Shown here: piece by piece, positions 6,043 through 6,089 of the stretch | How positions within the stretch are numbered: position 1 is the stretch's first letter | How the letters are laid out: every line of letters begins with the position of its first letter | Origin: an uncultured Bacillota bacterium | Lineage (GTDB): Bacteria > Bacillota > Clostridia > UBA1381 | Assembly: GCA_949297205.1 (NCBI GenBank) | Contig: CASFSH010000171.1 | Location: 1-6,089, forward strand | Direction: 5' to 3' | Length of the DNA stretch: 6,089 nt | Notes under the pieces: generated by a model | Seen by the model: the letters and a program-made list of their open reading frames with translations, nothing else | What the model was told of the DNA's origin: nothing | Database searches by the model: none | Program-made: the position numbers and the translations under genes

Positions 6043-6089
6043 GGTCCGGTAGTTCAGCTGGTTAGAACGCTAGCCTGTCACGCTAGAGG
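6043..6089 (+). tRNA. tRNA-Asp (anticodon GUC), 3' part cut off by window end
   Basis: The first 47 nt of a tRNA are visible: 5' acceptor strand GGTCCGG (6043-6049), D-stem GTTC/GAAC (6052-6055 / 6065-6068) and anticodon stem CTAGC/GCTAG (6070-6074 / 6082-6086). The 7-nt loop CTGTCAC puts anticodon GTC at 6077-6079, reading aspartate codons GAC/GAU. The T-arm and 3' acceptor strand are beyond the window. It starts 21 nt after tRNA-Val with no promoter between, so the two are almost certainly one transcript. Confidence 0.93.

Noticed and set aside
1..6089. Search for a hidden mobile element, CRISPR array, toxin-antitoxin or defence system
   Set aside because: Every long frame is a recognisable peptidoglycan gene with intact motifs, no direct repeat array is visible, and the only sizeable non-coding region is about 200 nt ending in a tRNA promoter.

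Overview
The window is a stretch of low-G+C bacterial chromosome carrying part of a division and cell wall (dcw) cluster, followed by the start of a tRNA cluster. AT-rich codon use, strong AGGAG-type ribosome binding sites and the gene set point to a Gram-positive Firmicute, most likely a Clostridia-class relative; genus cannot be read from the sequence. The MurE fragment carries a DNPR motif, so the peptidoglycan is expected to contain meso-diaminopimelate (mDAP), which fits Clostridia.

Positions 1-5738 hold five genes, all on the + strand and tightly packed: murE (5' end cut off by the window edge), murF, mraY, ftsW/spoVE-type SEDS glycosyltransferase, and murG. Gaps are 33 nt (murE-murF), an 8-nt overlap (murF-mraY), 48 nt (mraY-ftsW) and 34 nt (ftsW-murG), consistent with one transcription unit. 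Together they cover the late cytoplasmic and membrane steps of peptidoglycan precursor synthesis. MurE adds the third residue of the stem peptide and MurF adds D-Ala-D-Ala. MraY loads UDP-MurNAc-pentapeptide onto undecaprenyl phosphate (lipid I), MurG adds GlcNAc (lipid II), and the SEDS protein polymerises lipid II into glycan. murD, often found between mraY and ftsW, is absent from that position, and no murB, ftsQ/divIB or ftsZ follows murG.

Positions 5739-5945 are non-coding and very AT-rich. They end in a textbook housekeeping promoter (TTGACA, 17 nt, TATAAT, with an extended -10 TG and upstream A-tracts). This drives tRNA-Val(UAC) at 5946-6021 with encoded CCA, and then tRNA-Asp(GUC) from 6043, cut off by the window end. 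The tRNA-Val is enclosed by a 15-nt inverted repeat (5927-5941 / 6021-6035). In the precursor RNA this could extend the acceptor end into a long duplex, and it is the least routine structure in the window.

I see no mobile element, CRISPR array, defence gene or clearly new system. The window is mainly a conserved housekeeping locus, with a few features of gene order, tRNA precursor structure and translation initiation worth checking.
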